Assembly: GCA_900318815.1 (NCBI GenBank)
Contig: ONMA01000015.1
Coordinates: forward strand, 1-61,007
Source: an uncultured Prevotellaceae bacterium
GTDB lineage: Bacteria; Bacteroidota; Bacteroidia; Bacteroidales; Bacteroidaceae
Direction of reading: 5' to 3'
DNA length: 61,007 nucleotides
Shown here: one piece after another, positions 51,789-60,919 of the stretch
Position numbering within the stretch: the first letter of the stretch is position 1
Layout of the letters: every line of letters starts with the position of its first letter
Notes under the pieces: model-generated
The model's input: only the letters and a program-made list of their open reading frames with translations
Told to the model about the DNA's origin: nothing
Database searches by the model: none
Made by a program: the position numbers and the translations under genes

Positions 51789-54700
51789 ATGAAAAAGGTA
51801 GTCTTTTTTGTTTTCACGCTCCTTCTGCTTTGTTTCCAGGCACAGGCAGATGTGGGCGAGACGTTCTCCGTTGGTATCCCATGTGGCGACGAATCGGTCG
51901 ACATCCCCTTCACGATACTCAGCGAGGAACCCAAGACTGTTGAGCTGGCCGCCTCTTCTGGCAGATACCGGGTCGAGGCTCCGCTTACGATTCCCCAGAC
52001 GGTGCGCTACCATGATGCCGACTACACCGTAGTCAGCATTGCCAGTCGTTCCTTTGTGGGCTCGTGGTTCACCAGTATCACCTTGCCCGAGACCGTCACC
52101 TCCATCGGCGAGAGTGCCTTCCAGGCGTCCGACATCACCGAGATGGTCTTCCCCGACAATGTCACCTCCATTGGCAGCAGTGCCCTTTCCATGTGCTATC
52201 AGCTGCGGTCAGTGACTCTTCCTCGCATGCTTCCGGTGGTTAATCGGAGTCTTTTCTACTATTGCAAGGCCCTGACCGAGGTCATCATGCCCGAAGCACT
52301 GACCGAGGTAGAGTACAATGTGTTCACCCATTGCGAGTCCTTGGCCAGCATCACCTTCAACAGCGTCACGCCGCCCGAGGGTCTTCGGAAGAACATCCTG
52401 GAAGAGGTGCCCGAGACCTGCGTTTTCTATCTGCCGCGCGGTGCCAAGAGGAACTATCTGAGAGATTGCCCGCCCGAATACGAGTCGCGTTTCATCAGTC
52501 TCGACAACGACCAGATTTTCACCAACGATGTCGATGGGCTATCCATGTCGTTCACCATCACCAACATCGACAATCTCCTTGTCGAGGTGGGTGCTTTCGG
52601 CAGTGATTCTCCCGCCATCGACCCCGCCTACACGGGCAAGGTCTCGATTCCTGCTACCGCTACATTCCTGGACAGCATCTTCACCGTCGATGCCATTGGC
52701 TACTATGCCTTCAAGGGCTGCCAGCTCTCCGAGGTCGACCTGGGTGGTGTCACGATTGTAGGTGTCGGTGCCTTCGAGAACACCCCGCTCCAGGAAGTGA
52801 CCATTCCCGTGAGTGTCACCAACCTTTACAGCAAGGTGTTCAAGGACTGTTCGCAGCTCAGCTTGCTCAACTTCGAGAGTACCACGCCCACCAAGGTCCA
52901 TCACGACGTGCTCGATGGCGTGCCTGCCACCTGCGTCATCCGCATTCCTGCCGGATCGCGCGAGGCCTACCTGCAGCAGCAGTTCTTCCAGGAGCATGAG
53001 AAGCAGATACAGGAGACCAAACTGACCACCACCGTTACCGTGCCCCTGACGAATGGCAGCACCGTAGGCCTTGTCTTCGAGTCCGACAACTCTGCCAGTG
53101 GCAAGGCCACCTTCGTCAGGATGACCAACCCGAACGCCAAGAGTGGGCTCACCATTCCTTCCACGGTAGAGATGAACGGCAAGACGTTCTCCGTCGACTG
53201 CATCGGCGCCTTATCACTGTCCAGTTCGCTACTCGACTCCGTCAGCGTGCCCAATAGCGTCACCACCATTGGTGCCTATGCTTTCCAGGGCAGCACCATC
53301 CAGTCGCTCTCGCTGCCCGACGGCATCACCAAGATAGACTATAAGGCCCTGAGCGACTGCCCGTTCCTGCAGTCGGTCGTCCTTCCTGCCAGCCTACAGG
53401 TGATCGAGTCCGAAATGTTCACAGGCGACGAGAGCCTTCTGTCGATTGTCATGCCCCGAGCCCTCACGGAAATAAAATACGACGCACTCGATGGCTGCAA
53501 GTCGTTGCAGTCCATCACCTTCACGGCTGCCACGCCTCCCGCCGACCTATATTACACCGTGTGCGAGAAAGTGCCCGAGACCTGCCTCTTCTACGTGCCC
53601 CGCGGCACCAAGCAGGCCTATCTGAACACCGTTCCCTACGAGTTGAAGGATCGTTTCATCAGCTTCGACAGAGACCAGGTCTTCACCTGCGAGGTCAATG
53701 GCCTGCCCATGAAGTTCATCATCGACAATGTCGACGACCTTCTTGCCAAGGTGGGCTGCGACGATAATGAAGTCCCGGCTATTGACCCGGCCTACACGGG
53801 CAAGGTGGCCATCCCGCAGACGGTCACTTTCATGGGCAAGACCCTCACTGTCGAGGCCGTTGGCCACTGGGCCTTCAAGAACTGCCAGATTACCGGGGTC
53901 GACTTGGGCTCCGTAGAGACGATTTCCGTCAATGCGTTCGAGAACACCCAGCTCCGCGAGGTCACCATCCCCGCCACCGTGGGCTACCTCTTCAGCCACG
54001 TCTTCCAGAACTGCTCGCAGCTCACCTCGCTCACCTTCGTCAGTCCTACGCCGCCACAGGTGGACAACGACGTGCTCGAAGGCGTATCCGACGAATGCAC
54101 CATCTTCATCCCCACGGGCTCGCGCGCTGCCTACCTGCAGCAGGAGTTCTTCAAGAATCACGAGGCCCAGATTGTCGCACTCGAGGACGGACAGCTGTTT
54201 ACCAACACCATCGACGGACTCGACTTCACCTTCATGATTTCCGACCTCGCTCAGGGCAAGGTACAGGTGGGCGACGGCAACAATGTCGCCATCAGCCCCA
54301 CTAATATAAATAAGGTGAACCTGCCCGCCACGGCCAACTTCCTGGGGCGTTCCTTCAAGGTCGATGCCGTGGGCAATGCCGCTTTCAAGGGTACGCAGGT
54401 GGCCAACATCGGCCTTGCCGGCGTCACCGCCATTGGCAACGAGAGCTTTGCCCGTACACCGATTGAGCGGGTCGTCATCCCCGCCACGGTCGGCACCATC
54501 GCACGCCGAGCCTTCGCCGACTGCGACAAGCTCTGGTTCACCCGCTTCGAGACCACCACGCCTCCTGCGGTTGACCCCTCAGCCTACGACGGCTCCTCGT
54601 CCGACAGCTGGTTTGTCGTGCCCAGCGGCACCCGTGCCAACTATCTGGCCAACCAGTTCTTCAAGGCGCATGCTTCCCACGTCGTCAGCTTCGAGAACGG

Positions 54701-57700
54701 CCAGGTGTTCACCAACAAGGTGAGCGGTCTGGACATGACGTTCAAGATTGTCGACATGGAGAACCACATCTGCCAGATTGGCGATGGCACGAACCCCGCC
54801 ATCAGCACCGACGACACGGGCCAGGTCACCCTGCCCACTCACGCCGTGCTGCTCACCGACACGTTCAAGGTGCAGTATGTGGGCGACTACGCCTTCAAGG
54901 GCTGTCACTTCAAGGAGATTGACCTGCGCCACATCATTACCATCGGTGTCGAGGCCTTTGCCGGCGGCATGCTCACCAAGGTCATCTTCTCCGGCCCGGA
55001 GGGCGGCCTGCTGTCGGCCATGGGCAACGGAGCCTTCCTGAACAACCATATCGGCAGTGTCGACTTGCGGGGCACCAACCTGACCCGCCTGCCCGACCGC
55101 GCCTTTGCCCATAACGACATCAGCGACCTGAAGTTAGGCGACAAGATCCAGGAGCTGGGCGACCAGAGCTTCCGGGACAACTCTCTCTCCACCATCGACA
55201 CCGAGAGCGTCTGCAGCCTGGGCGACGAGAGCTTCTTCGACAACCCCGTTGAGGAACTGTACTTCGGCAAAGGTCTGCAACAGGGCTTAGAAGTGGTCCA
55301 TGTAGGCTCGCTCACGATTGGCGGCGCCGGTGCCTCGTTAGGCTTGCTCTCAGTAGGTGCAGCCCCGTTGGCCGTCGTCACCGAAGTCATTACCGATGCC
55401 ACCATCCTGGCCGGAGCCTGCATCATCATAGCCGAGCTGCGCGATGTGTGGGATTATTTGGAGGAACTGCGCAAGACCCGCGAGGACTACAAGGACTACA
55501 AGTTTGAGTTCTGGGTCGACGAGCCCGTGGTCAAAAGCGGTGGCACCGACCCCTATCATGTGGTCTATCCTGCCGGTTCCACGGTTACCTATCAGCCTGT
55601 TGACTGCTGGATGAACTACTCGAATCAGACGGTGCAGATGCCCGACGTGACCGAGGAGACCACCGTTTCCGTCACGGCCACCTGCATCTTCCCCGGCTTC
55701 TTCTCCGGCTCCAAGAGCATCACCGTGACCATCAAGGTCGAGCCGAAGGATCCGTCAATGAAGTTCAAGGACCGCGACATCGAGATGGCCCTCAACAGCA
55801 GCAGTCCCGTCACCGTCGACATGCTGTATGAGAGCATCACCACCCGTGCCGCTCAGGGCGTGGAGTTCAGCCTCCAGGCCTACAGTGCCACGACGCCCGC
55901 CAGCTACTTCGACAACTTCTTGCAGGTGCAGAAGATTACAGGCAGCGACAACTATCCGCGTCCGCGACTCAGCGTTGACCAGACCAAGGCCGCCTCGTTC
56001 AAGTTTGAGGAGCAGTCGGAACTGAAGTCGCTCGCCACCGAGCGCAGCCTGCGTGCCCAGCTCACCGTGCAGGACAAGCAGCTCACCGATACCACCCGCG
56101 TAAGCATGGCCGACTCCATTGCCGTCGACTTCTGCACCATGCAGGTGGGCGATGTCGTAGCCCTACCCTACCTCTACGAGTTGTTCCCCTCCTGCTATCA
56201 GCCGGCATCCGGCTCGCAGCGTTATACCCGTGAGCCTCACTATGGCGTGCCCACGATGACCGTGGTCGACAAGGACGGACGCAGCGTGAGTGCCGAGGCC
56301 AGCGCCATCAAGCTGAACCGCCAGACCACCTCCGTGGCCGGCGAGAGCCTGCTCGACTCCGTGCTCATCTATGCCGTGAAGGAAGGCACTGCCTACTTGC
56401 GCCTGGCCGACCCGCAGCAGCCCAAGGTGTTTGCCGACCTGAAGATCAACATCGTCAAGCCCGCTACCGCTGCCAAGAAGAGCACTCCCTGTGAGTGGGA
56501 CTTCACCGCCAAGCTGAGCGAGGCCGACAAGCAGGAACTCTTCGAGACTGCCCGCCTGCGCATAGTGCATGCCGAGGAATACTGGCACCGGCAGGACGGC
56601 AAGGACTACTACGCTACCGACCTGGGCTTCTATGGCCGCGACTACGACAAGCAGAACCGCCCGCAGAAGTGGGCTCCCGTGTTCACCAACGGCGGCAAGA
56701 ACCTCCCGGCCTTCGAAGGCATTGAGGTCAGCGTCGACACTGAGGCCGGCCAGCAGTGGCGGTCGCCCGTCGACCGCATCCGCCTCTACAGCGACCGCGA
56801 ACAGGGTCGCCCGCAGGTGGCCTTCAACGGCAAGACCAGCATGCACATCCTGAAGCCCGAGACGCTCAAGGTCGAGGGTTCCGCCGTGCTCAATGTCTGC
56901 GTCAAGGCCGTCGCCCTCGCGGGCAGCAACGCCTCGGCCCTGACGCTGCAGTATGACTACAAGCAGGACGGCAGCAGTAAGACCTACACCAAGGAGTACA
57001 AGCAGGCCGACATCGCCGCCGCTGCCGATAAGGACAGCGTGCTCACCTTCCGTCTGGAGTCCTCCGTCAGCAGCGACTACCTCACGCTGGAGCTGACCGA
57101 CGTGGAACTGAGCAGCATTGGCATTCGCCCTGCCGCAACTCCCGACACCATCATCGACCACGGCGTAATCTACGTGGCAGTCAACAGCCAGAAGCGTTAC
57201 CGTGTTGCCGGCTTCGACAAGGCCGATGCCGACAAGAACAAGATGGCCGATGCCAACGGACGCTATGCCCTGACGCTGAAGGACTCGCTGCACTATGAGA
57301 GCGACGAGGTGCGCTTCGACGCACGGGTCGACACCGTGTCGCAGCAGGCCTTTAGTGGCAACGACGTGAGCCTCATCAACAAGATGACGGTGCAGAAGGG
57401 CATTACCCGCTTCGGCAAGGAAGCCTTCGCATCTTGCGACAACCTGGCCGACCTGTACCTGCAGAGTACTGAGCCTGACAAGAACCAGTGGGAGAGCAAG
57501 GTGGTGGCCGACACGACCCGCCTGCACGTAGCACTGGAGTCGCTGGCTGACTACGGTGAGAAGTTCACCGACTATGGCGAGCGTTTCTACAGCGACTACA
57601 CCATTGCTGAGGGCGGCGTGTGTACCCTCTCGCTGCCGTGCAACGCGCAGCTCGTGGGCGAAGCCACGCTCTGGATTATCAATGCCGACACGCTGGCACC

Positions 57701-59804
57701 CATTGGCTGGGGCGGGCAGTATGGCATCAGTGCCGTCTACGTACACGATAGCATCATCGTCAAGAACCAGGGCAGCATCGTGCGTGCCTCGACCGGCAAC
57801 CGCAACATCATGCTGCGCCATACCGCGAAGGCTTCGGAGCTGAGCTACGGACAGAACAAACTTGTGGCCAACCTCACCAAGAAGAAGGTGGGCAACCCAC
57901 AGGGCAACCGCTACACCGTCGCTAACGGCGTGATGAAGTCGCTGGGCAACGACGACGAGCTGCCTGCCTACACGGCCTACGTCGACATCAGCGGATGGGA
58001 TACGCCCGAAAGCATCGACATCCTCTGGGAATGGGCAGGCGACGGCAGCGAACAGCAGCCTTACCTCATCTACTTGGCCCTGCAGATGGAGTCGCTCAGC
58101 AAGCGCGTCAACGACATGGCCAACAACTTTGCCACCAAGCACTTCCGCCTGATGCGCGACATCGACTTTGGCGGCAAGGAGGCTGCTGGTCCCAACGACC
58201 ACAACTACCGCCCCGTGGGCATGAATAAGTATGGCATCGACCTCTCGGCCATCACCATCGAGGTCTACGACCCCTACGGCATCATCGAGGTAACAGCCGA
58301 CCTGGGACTGCCCGAAATCTTCCAGGGCAACTTCGACGGCAACGGTCACACCATCAGCGGCATCTACCTCAAGAAAGTGGACACCGACACGATGAACGAC
58401 TGCATGCAAGGTGTCTTCGGATGGATTGGCAAGCAGGGCTCGGTGAAAAACCTCACCGTGGCCGACAGCTACTTCAGCGGATTCAACTATGTGGGCACCA
58501 TCGTGGGCCTGAACAGCGGTATCATTGAGAACTGCCACGTCAAGGAGAGCGTCACGCTCGATGTCGACGACTACAATGCTTACGCTCATGGCGGCATTGC
58601 CGGCTACAACGACAGTAAGTCTACTGTGGCAGGATGCGTCTCTGAGGCCGTCTTCGATGCTCACGACATGTATGCCGTCAGCTTGCATCACTCCTTTGCC
58701 GGCATCGTAGGTCATAACAGGGGCATCGTGGAGAACTGCCTCAACCTGGGCCAGGTTGGTAAGTTCCTGTATGGAGCCATCGTATCCTCCGACTCAGTGG
58801 GCACCTGCACCAACAACTTCTACAGCGACGAGGAGTTCACCGACAACGACGGTGGTGGCATCTCCAAGGGCGAGGAGACCATGCCCGACGGCATGGGCAA
58901 TGTGGTGAAGACCTACGGCAAGGACGACTACGAGGGCATCACCGCCTACGAGGACGGTCTCTACTACAACGGCAAGTACTACTATATCCCGACCATCAAT
59001 CTTGTCATGAACGGTGAGAACGAGGAAATCCTTGCCCAGTACGAAGGGAAGTATGTCAACGCGAACTACGACCGTTACTCATATGCTACAGAAAAGGAAG
59101 ATGGCGAATGGGAAAGTGTAGCTGTAAGCGTTTGCATGCCCTACGACGTAAAGATTCCTTTCAAACGACTTAATAATGATGAGGTGCGTCAGTACGTCCT
59201 TCATTATATTGACAAAGAGAATCAGGAGTTTGTATTCACCAATGAAATCGGCGATGTGCTTATGGCTGGTGTACCTTACGTGTTGGTAATTAAAAAGGAT
59301 ACATTTACTTATAATGCCAAGAACGTAAAGATTATCACTGAACCTAAGAGGTTGCCAATTACTGAAGTAGGGGGTGAACAGGTAGGTTGGTGGACTGGAA
59401 CTTTCCGAAATATCTACGCACCAGAGTTGACAGATTTGAGGGGATATATTATCCAGTCAAATGGTACATTTAGACAGGTCATCAGGAAAGACTCCAAAAT
59501 GTGGATAGGTTGTTTCCGTTCTTTGTTCTATCCTGTTGATAAACTAGAAAAGGACAGGTACAAGATGGCATTCCGATTGACAACTGCAGGAGTAGGTAAT
59601 GATGAGGTAACGGATTTTCCCGCATCTACCTTCGAGAGTGATGGTGATTTTGAAGACATGGATGGTATCTCTACTATACATATCATTGATATCGATGGCA
59701 CCCACCGATACTTCGATCTACAGGGTCGTCCGCTAAATGGGAAACCTAATCAAGGTGCATATATTTATAATGGTAACGTTTACATGAACAATAACAAAAA
59801 ATAA
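51789..59804 (+). CDS. Giant BspA-like leucine-rich-repeat surface protein
   Basis: A 2671-residue exported protein: signal peptide (ending CFQAQA), then BspA-type LRR_5 repeats (residues about 60-1170) organised in supra-repeats of about 165-200 residues starting QxFTxxVxGLxMxF. A hydrophobic, Gly/Ala-rich stretch follows (about 1170-1220), then Ig-like segments (about 1230-1590), a beta-rich middle, another LRR (about 1840-1920) and a GLUG-type parallel-helix region (about 2080-2330; FDGNGHTISGIYL, GIVENCLNLGQVG). The end, YFDLQGRPLNGKPNQGAYIYNGNVYMNN, resembles sorting tails. Members bind host or polysaccharide ligands or mediate adhesion. The last ~250 residues (from about 59080) have AT-rich codon use unlike the rest, suggesting exchange. 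Confidence 0.85.
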   Translation: MKKVVFFVFTLLLLCFQAQADVGETFSVGIPCGDESVDIPFTILSEEPKTVELAASSGRYRVEAPLTIPQTVRYHDADYTVVSIASRSFVGSWFTSITLPETVTSIGESAFQASDITEMVFPDNVTSIGSSALSMCYQLRSVTLPRMLPVVNRSLFYYCKALTEVIMPEALTEVEYNVFTHCESLASITFNSVTPPEGLRKNILEEVPETCVFYLPRGAKRNYLRDCPPEYESRFISLDNDQIFTNDVDGLSMSFTITNIDNLLVEVGAFGSDSPAIDPAYTGKVSIPATATFLDSIFTVDAIGYYAFKGCQLSEVDLGGVTIVGVGAFENTPLQEVTIPVSVTNLYSKVFKDCSQLSLLNFESTTPTKVHHDVLDGVPATCVIRIPAGSREAYLQQQFFQEHEKQIQETKLTTTVTVPLTNGSTVGLVFESDNSASGKATFVRMTNPNAKSGLTIPSTVEMNGKTFSVDCIGALSLSSSLLDSVSVPNSVTTIGAYAFQGSTIQSLSLPDGITKIDYKALSDCPFLQSVVLPASLQVIESEMFTGDESLLSIVMPRALTEIKYDALDGCKSLQSITFTAATPPADLYYTVCEKVPETCLFYVPRGTKQAYLNTVPYELKDRFISFDRDQVFTCEVNGLPMKFIIDNVDDLLAKVGCDDNEVPAIDPAYTGKVAIPQTVTFMGKTLTVEAVGHWAFKNCQITGVDLGSVETISVNAFENTQLREVTIPATVGYLFSHVFQNCSQLTSLTFVSPTPPQVDNDVLEGVSDECTIFIPTGSRAAYLQQEFFKNHEAQIVALEDGQLFTNTIDGLDFTFMISDLAQGKVQVGDGNNVAISPTNINKVNLPATANFLGRSFKVDAVGNAAFKGTQVANIGLAGVTAIGNESFARTPIERVVIPATVGTIARRAFADCDKLWFTRFETTTPPAVDPSAYDGSSSDSWFVVPSGTRANYLANQFFKAHASHVVSFENGQVFTNKVSGLDMTFKIVDMENHICQIGDGTNPAISTDDTGQVTLPTHAVLLTDTFKVQYVGDYAFKGCHFKEIDLRHIITIGVEAFAGGMLTKVIFSGPEGGLLSAMGNGAFLNNHIGSVDLRGTNLTRLPDRAFAHNDISDLKLGDKIQELGDQSFRDNSLSTIDTESVCSLGDESFFDNPVEELYFGKGLQQGLEVVHVGSLTIGGAGASLGLLSVGAAPLAVVTEVITDATILAGACIIIAELRDVWDYLEELRKTREDYKDYKFEFWVDEPVVKSGGTDPYHVVYPAGSTVTYQPVDCWMNYSNQTVQMPDVTEETTVSVTATCIFPGFFSGSKSITVTIKVEPKDPSMKFKDRDIEMALNSSSPVTVDMLYESITTRAAQGVEFSLQAYSATTPASYFDNFLQVQKITGSDNYPRPRLSVDQTKAASFKFEEQSELKSLATERSLRAQLTVQDKQLTDTTRVSMADSIAVDFCTMQVGDVVALPYLYELFPSCYQPASGSQRYTREPHYGVPTMTVVDKDGRSVSAEASAIKLNRQTTSVAGESLLDSVLIYAVKEGTAYLRLADPQQPKVFADLKINIVKPATAAKKSTPCEWDFTAKLSEADKQELFETARLRIVHAEEYWHRQDGKDYYATDLGFYGRDYDKQNRPQKWAPVFTNGGKNLPAFEGIEVSVDTEAGQQWRSPVDRIRLYSDREQGRPQVAFNGKTSMHILKPETLKVEGSAVLNVCVKAVALAGSNASALTLQYDYKQDGSSKTYTKEYKQADIAAAADKDSVLTFRLESSVSSDYLTLELTDVELSSIGIRPAATPDTIIDHGVIYVAVNSQKRYRVAGFDKADADKNKMADANGRYALTLKDSLHYESDEVRFDARVDTVSQQAFSGNDVSLINKMTVQKGITRFGKEAFASCDNLADLYLQSTEPDKNQWESKVVADTTRLHVALESLADYGEKFTDYGERFYSDYTIAEGGVCTLSLPCNAQLVGEATLWIINADTLAPIGWGGQYGISAVYVHDSIIVKNQGSIVRASTGNRNIMLRHTAKASELSYGQNKLVANLTKKKVGNPQGNRYTVANGVMKSLGNDDELPAYTAYVDISGWDTPESIDILWEWAGDGSEQQPYLIYLALQMESLSKRVNDMANNFATKHFRLMRDIDFGGKEAAGPNDHNYRPVGMNKYGIDLSAITIEVYDPYGIIEVTADLGLPEIFQGNFDGNGHTISGIYLKKVDTDTMNDCMQGVFGWIGKQGSVKNLTVADSYFSGFNYVGTIVGLNSGIIENCHVKESVTLDVDDYNAYAHGGIAGYNDSKSTVAGCVSEAVFDAHDMYAVSLHHSFAGIVGHNRGIVENCLNLGQVGKFLYGAIVSSDSVGTCTNNFYSDEEFTDNDGGGISKGEETMPDGMGNVVKTYGKDDYEGITAYEDGLYYNGKYYYIPTINLVMNGENEEILAQYEGKYVNANYDRYSYATEKEDGEWESVAVSVCMPYDVKIPFKRLNNDEVRQYVLHYIDKENQEFVFTNEIGDVLMAGVPYVLVIKKDTFTYNAKNVKIITEPKRLPITEVGGEQVGWWTGTFRNIYAPELTDLRGYIIQSNGTFRQVIRKDSKMWIGCFRSLFYPVDKLEKDRYKMAFRLTTAGVGNDEVTDFPASTFESDGDFEDMDGISTIHIIDIDGTHRYFDLQGRPLNGKPNQGAYIYNGNVYMNNNKK

Positions 59805-59809
59805 AAATA

Positions 59810-59962
59810 ATGAAAGCAATAATTGGAAAGAATTATCTAAAGCCTGAGATAAAGGTTATTAAAGTTCATCAGGGGAAATATCTTTGTCAAACTTCTGATG
59901 GCAAACCTGATGGTGGTTACAATAGCAGGTCTTTTGATAAATTCATTGAGGAGGATGAATAA
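59810..59962 (+). CDS. 50-residue small protein after the BspA-like gene
   Basis: A 50-residue protein (MKAIIGKNYLKPEIKVIKVHQ... ending KFIEEDE), 5 nt after the giant gene's stop, so cotranscribed. Short proteins with a YxxPxIxVxxV start and a Cys/Ser-Thr-Gly motif (here YLCQTSDGK) recur in Prevotella, often after large secreted proteins; function is unknown to me. There is no signal peptide. A peptide signal or chaperone-like accessory role is speculation. The AT-rich codon use matches the end of the upstream gene. Confidence 0.6.
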   Translation: MKAIIGKNYLKPEIKVIKVHQGKYLCQTSDGKPDGGYNSRSFDKFIEEDE

Positions 59963-59973
59963 CTTCGTTCCGT

Positions 59974-60168
59974 TCAGCCGGATTTCCAAATCTGGCTGCC
60001 CCGAGTATCAGGATTTTCAATCCGCCTCTGTAAATCCGTCCGAACAATAGTCGGATTACAATTCCTCATATTCGAAGCGGGTGGATTAGGAAATCCACCC
60101 GAACGGATTAGGAAATTCACCCGAACGGACTGGGAAATCCACCCGAACGGAAATCCACCCACCCGAAC
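59974..60168. repeat. 22-nt periodic palindromic array (ggattaggaaatcc type)
   Basis: Clear units at 60083-60104, 60105-60126, 60127-60148 and a 20-nt unit at 60149-60168 (ggattaggaaatccacccga pattern), with more degenerate copies back to about 59980. Each unit contains GGATT-AGGA-AATCC, a near-palindrome. Confidence 0.75.
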
Positions 60169-60232
60169 GGAGTAGCAGGATTGAGCATCCTCCACGAGCG
60201 AAACGATTCATCACAGAATCTCCGTAACACAA

Positions 60233-60267
60233 AGCAGCCCTTAAACGCGCAACGTTTAAGGGCTGCT
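60233..60267. repeat. 15-bp-stem perfect hairpin
   Basis: AGCAGCCCTTAAACG (60233-60247) and CGTTTAAGGGCTGCT (60253-60267) form a perfect stem with a 5-nt loop. There is no U-run, so it is not an obvious terminator. Confidence 0.85.
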
Positions 60268-60363
60268 TGTGGTTCGGCAGGGCCTGCAGCATGGATTAGG
60301 TTACGAACTTGTTCGCTTGGCTTGTCCAAGAAATCCACCCGAACGGAGTCTTGGATGGAGTAA

Positions 60364-60517
60364 GCATTCGTTCCACCCTGTCGAATTATTCATCACACCG
60401 TCATGCATTATTCATCACACTTTAATGCATTACAAATCACACCGTGATTAGTTATTCATTGAGGTGTGATGAATGATTCATCGCACCGTGAGGAATGTTG
60501 CGTTGAGGTGTAACGGA
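60364..60517. repeat. 22-nt palindromic tandem array, locus 2
   Basis: Seven consecutive 22-nt units (60364, 60386, 60408, 60430, 60452, 60474, 60496). The core is TTCATCAC-ACC-GTGATGAA, self-complementary. Units diverge, but the period is exact. The first unit nearly equals unit 23369-23390. Confidence 0.85.
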
Positions 60518-60574
60518 ACATTCCTCGAAAATAAACTAATTTTTGAAACGAATTTGACTAATTTCATTTCATTT

Positions 60575-60919
60575 AGTTGCGAATTTAATTCGAACTTCGA
60601 TTGAAAGACGCTGAAAGCGTCACCTCTCAATAGCCGTAGGTCGAAACGACCTACGGATAACAGGTCATGGTAATAACGACGCTGAAAGCGTCGCCTCTCA
60701 ATAGCCGTAGGTCGGAATGACCTACGGACAATAGACAAGGGAGGGGAAAAGAAGGGGAGGGCAACCGTGAGCACGGATTACCCCAAAACCGCGTATTGGG
60801 CGACCCCTTTGGGGTCGATGTACCTCCTCACGTTCTATCCGCAGGTCGTACCGACCTACGGCTATTGAGAGGTGACGCTTTCAGCGTCTTTCAATCGCAA
60901 CACGAAATAATTCGCAACT
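60575..60919. mobile_element. MITE/REP-like composite of inverted palindromic repeats
   Basis: Two direct copies of a 50-nt element (60607-60656, 60678-60727; GACGCTGAAAGCGTC palindrome plus CCGTAGGTCG/CGACCTACGG palindrome) and one inverted copy (60839-60888). The outer arms extend through ttgaaag to agttgcgaatt (60575-60585) and its complement (60909-60919). No transposase is present. Such compound palindromes resemble REP/BIME or nonautonomous elements. The final bases to 61007 show nothing more. Confidence 0.65.

Noticed and set aside
56163-58715. An 850-codon open frame antisense to the BspA-like gene
   Set aside because: It is a shadow produced by GC-rich codon use of the sense gene; it has no recognisable domain and low-complexity composition.
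60364-60517. CRISPR array
   Set aside because: Units are contiguous 22-mers with no invariant repeat alternating with unique spacers, each unit is itself palindromic, and no cas genes are in the window.
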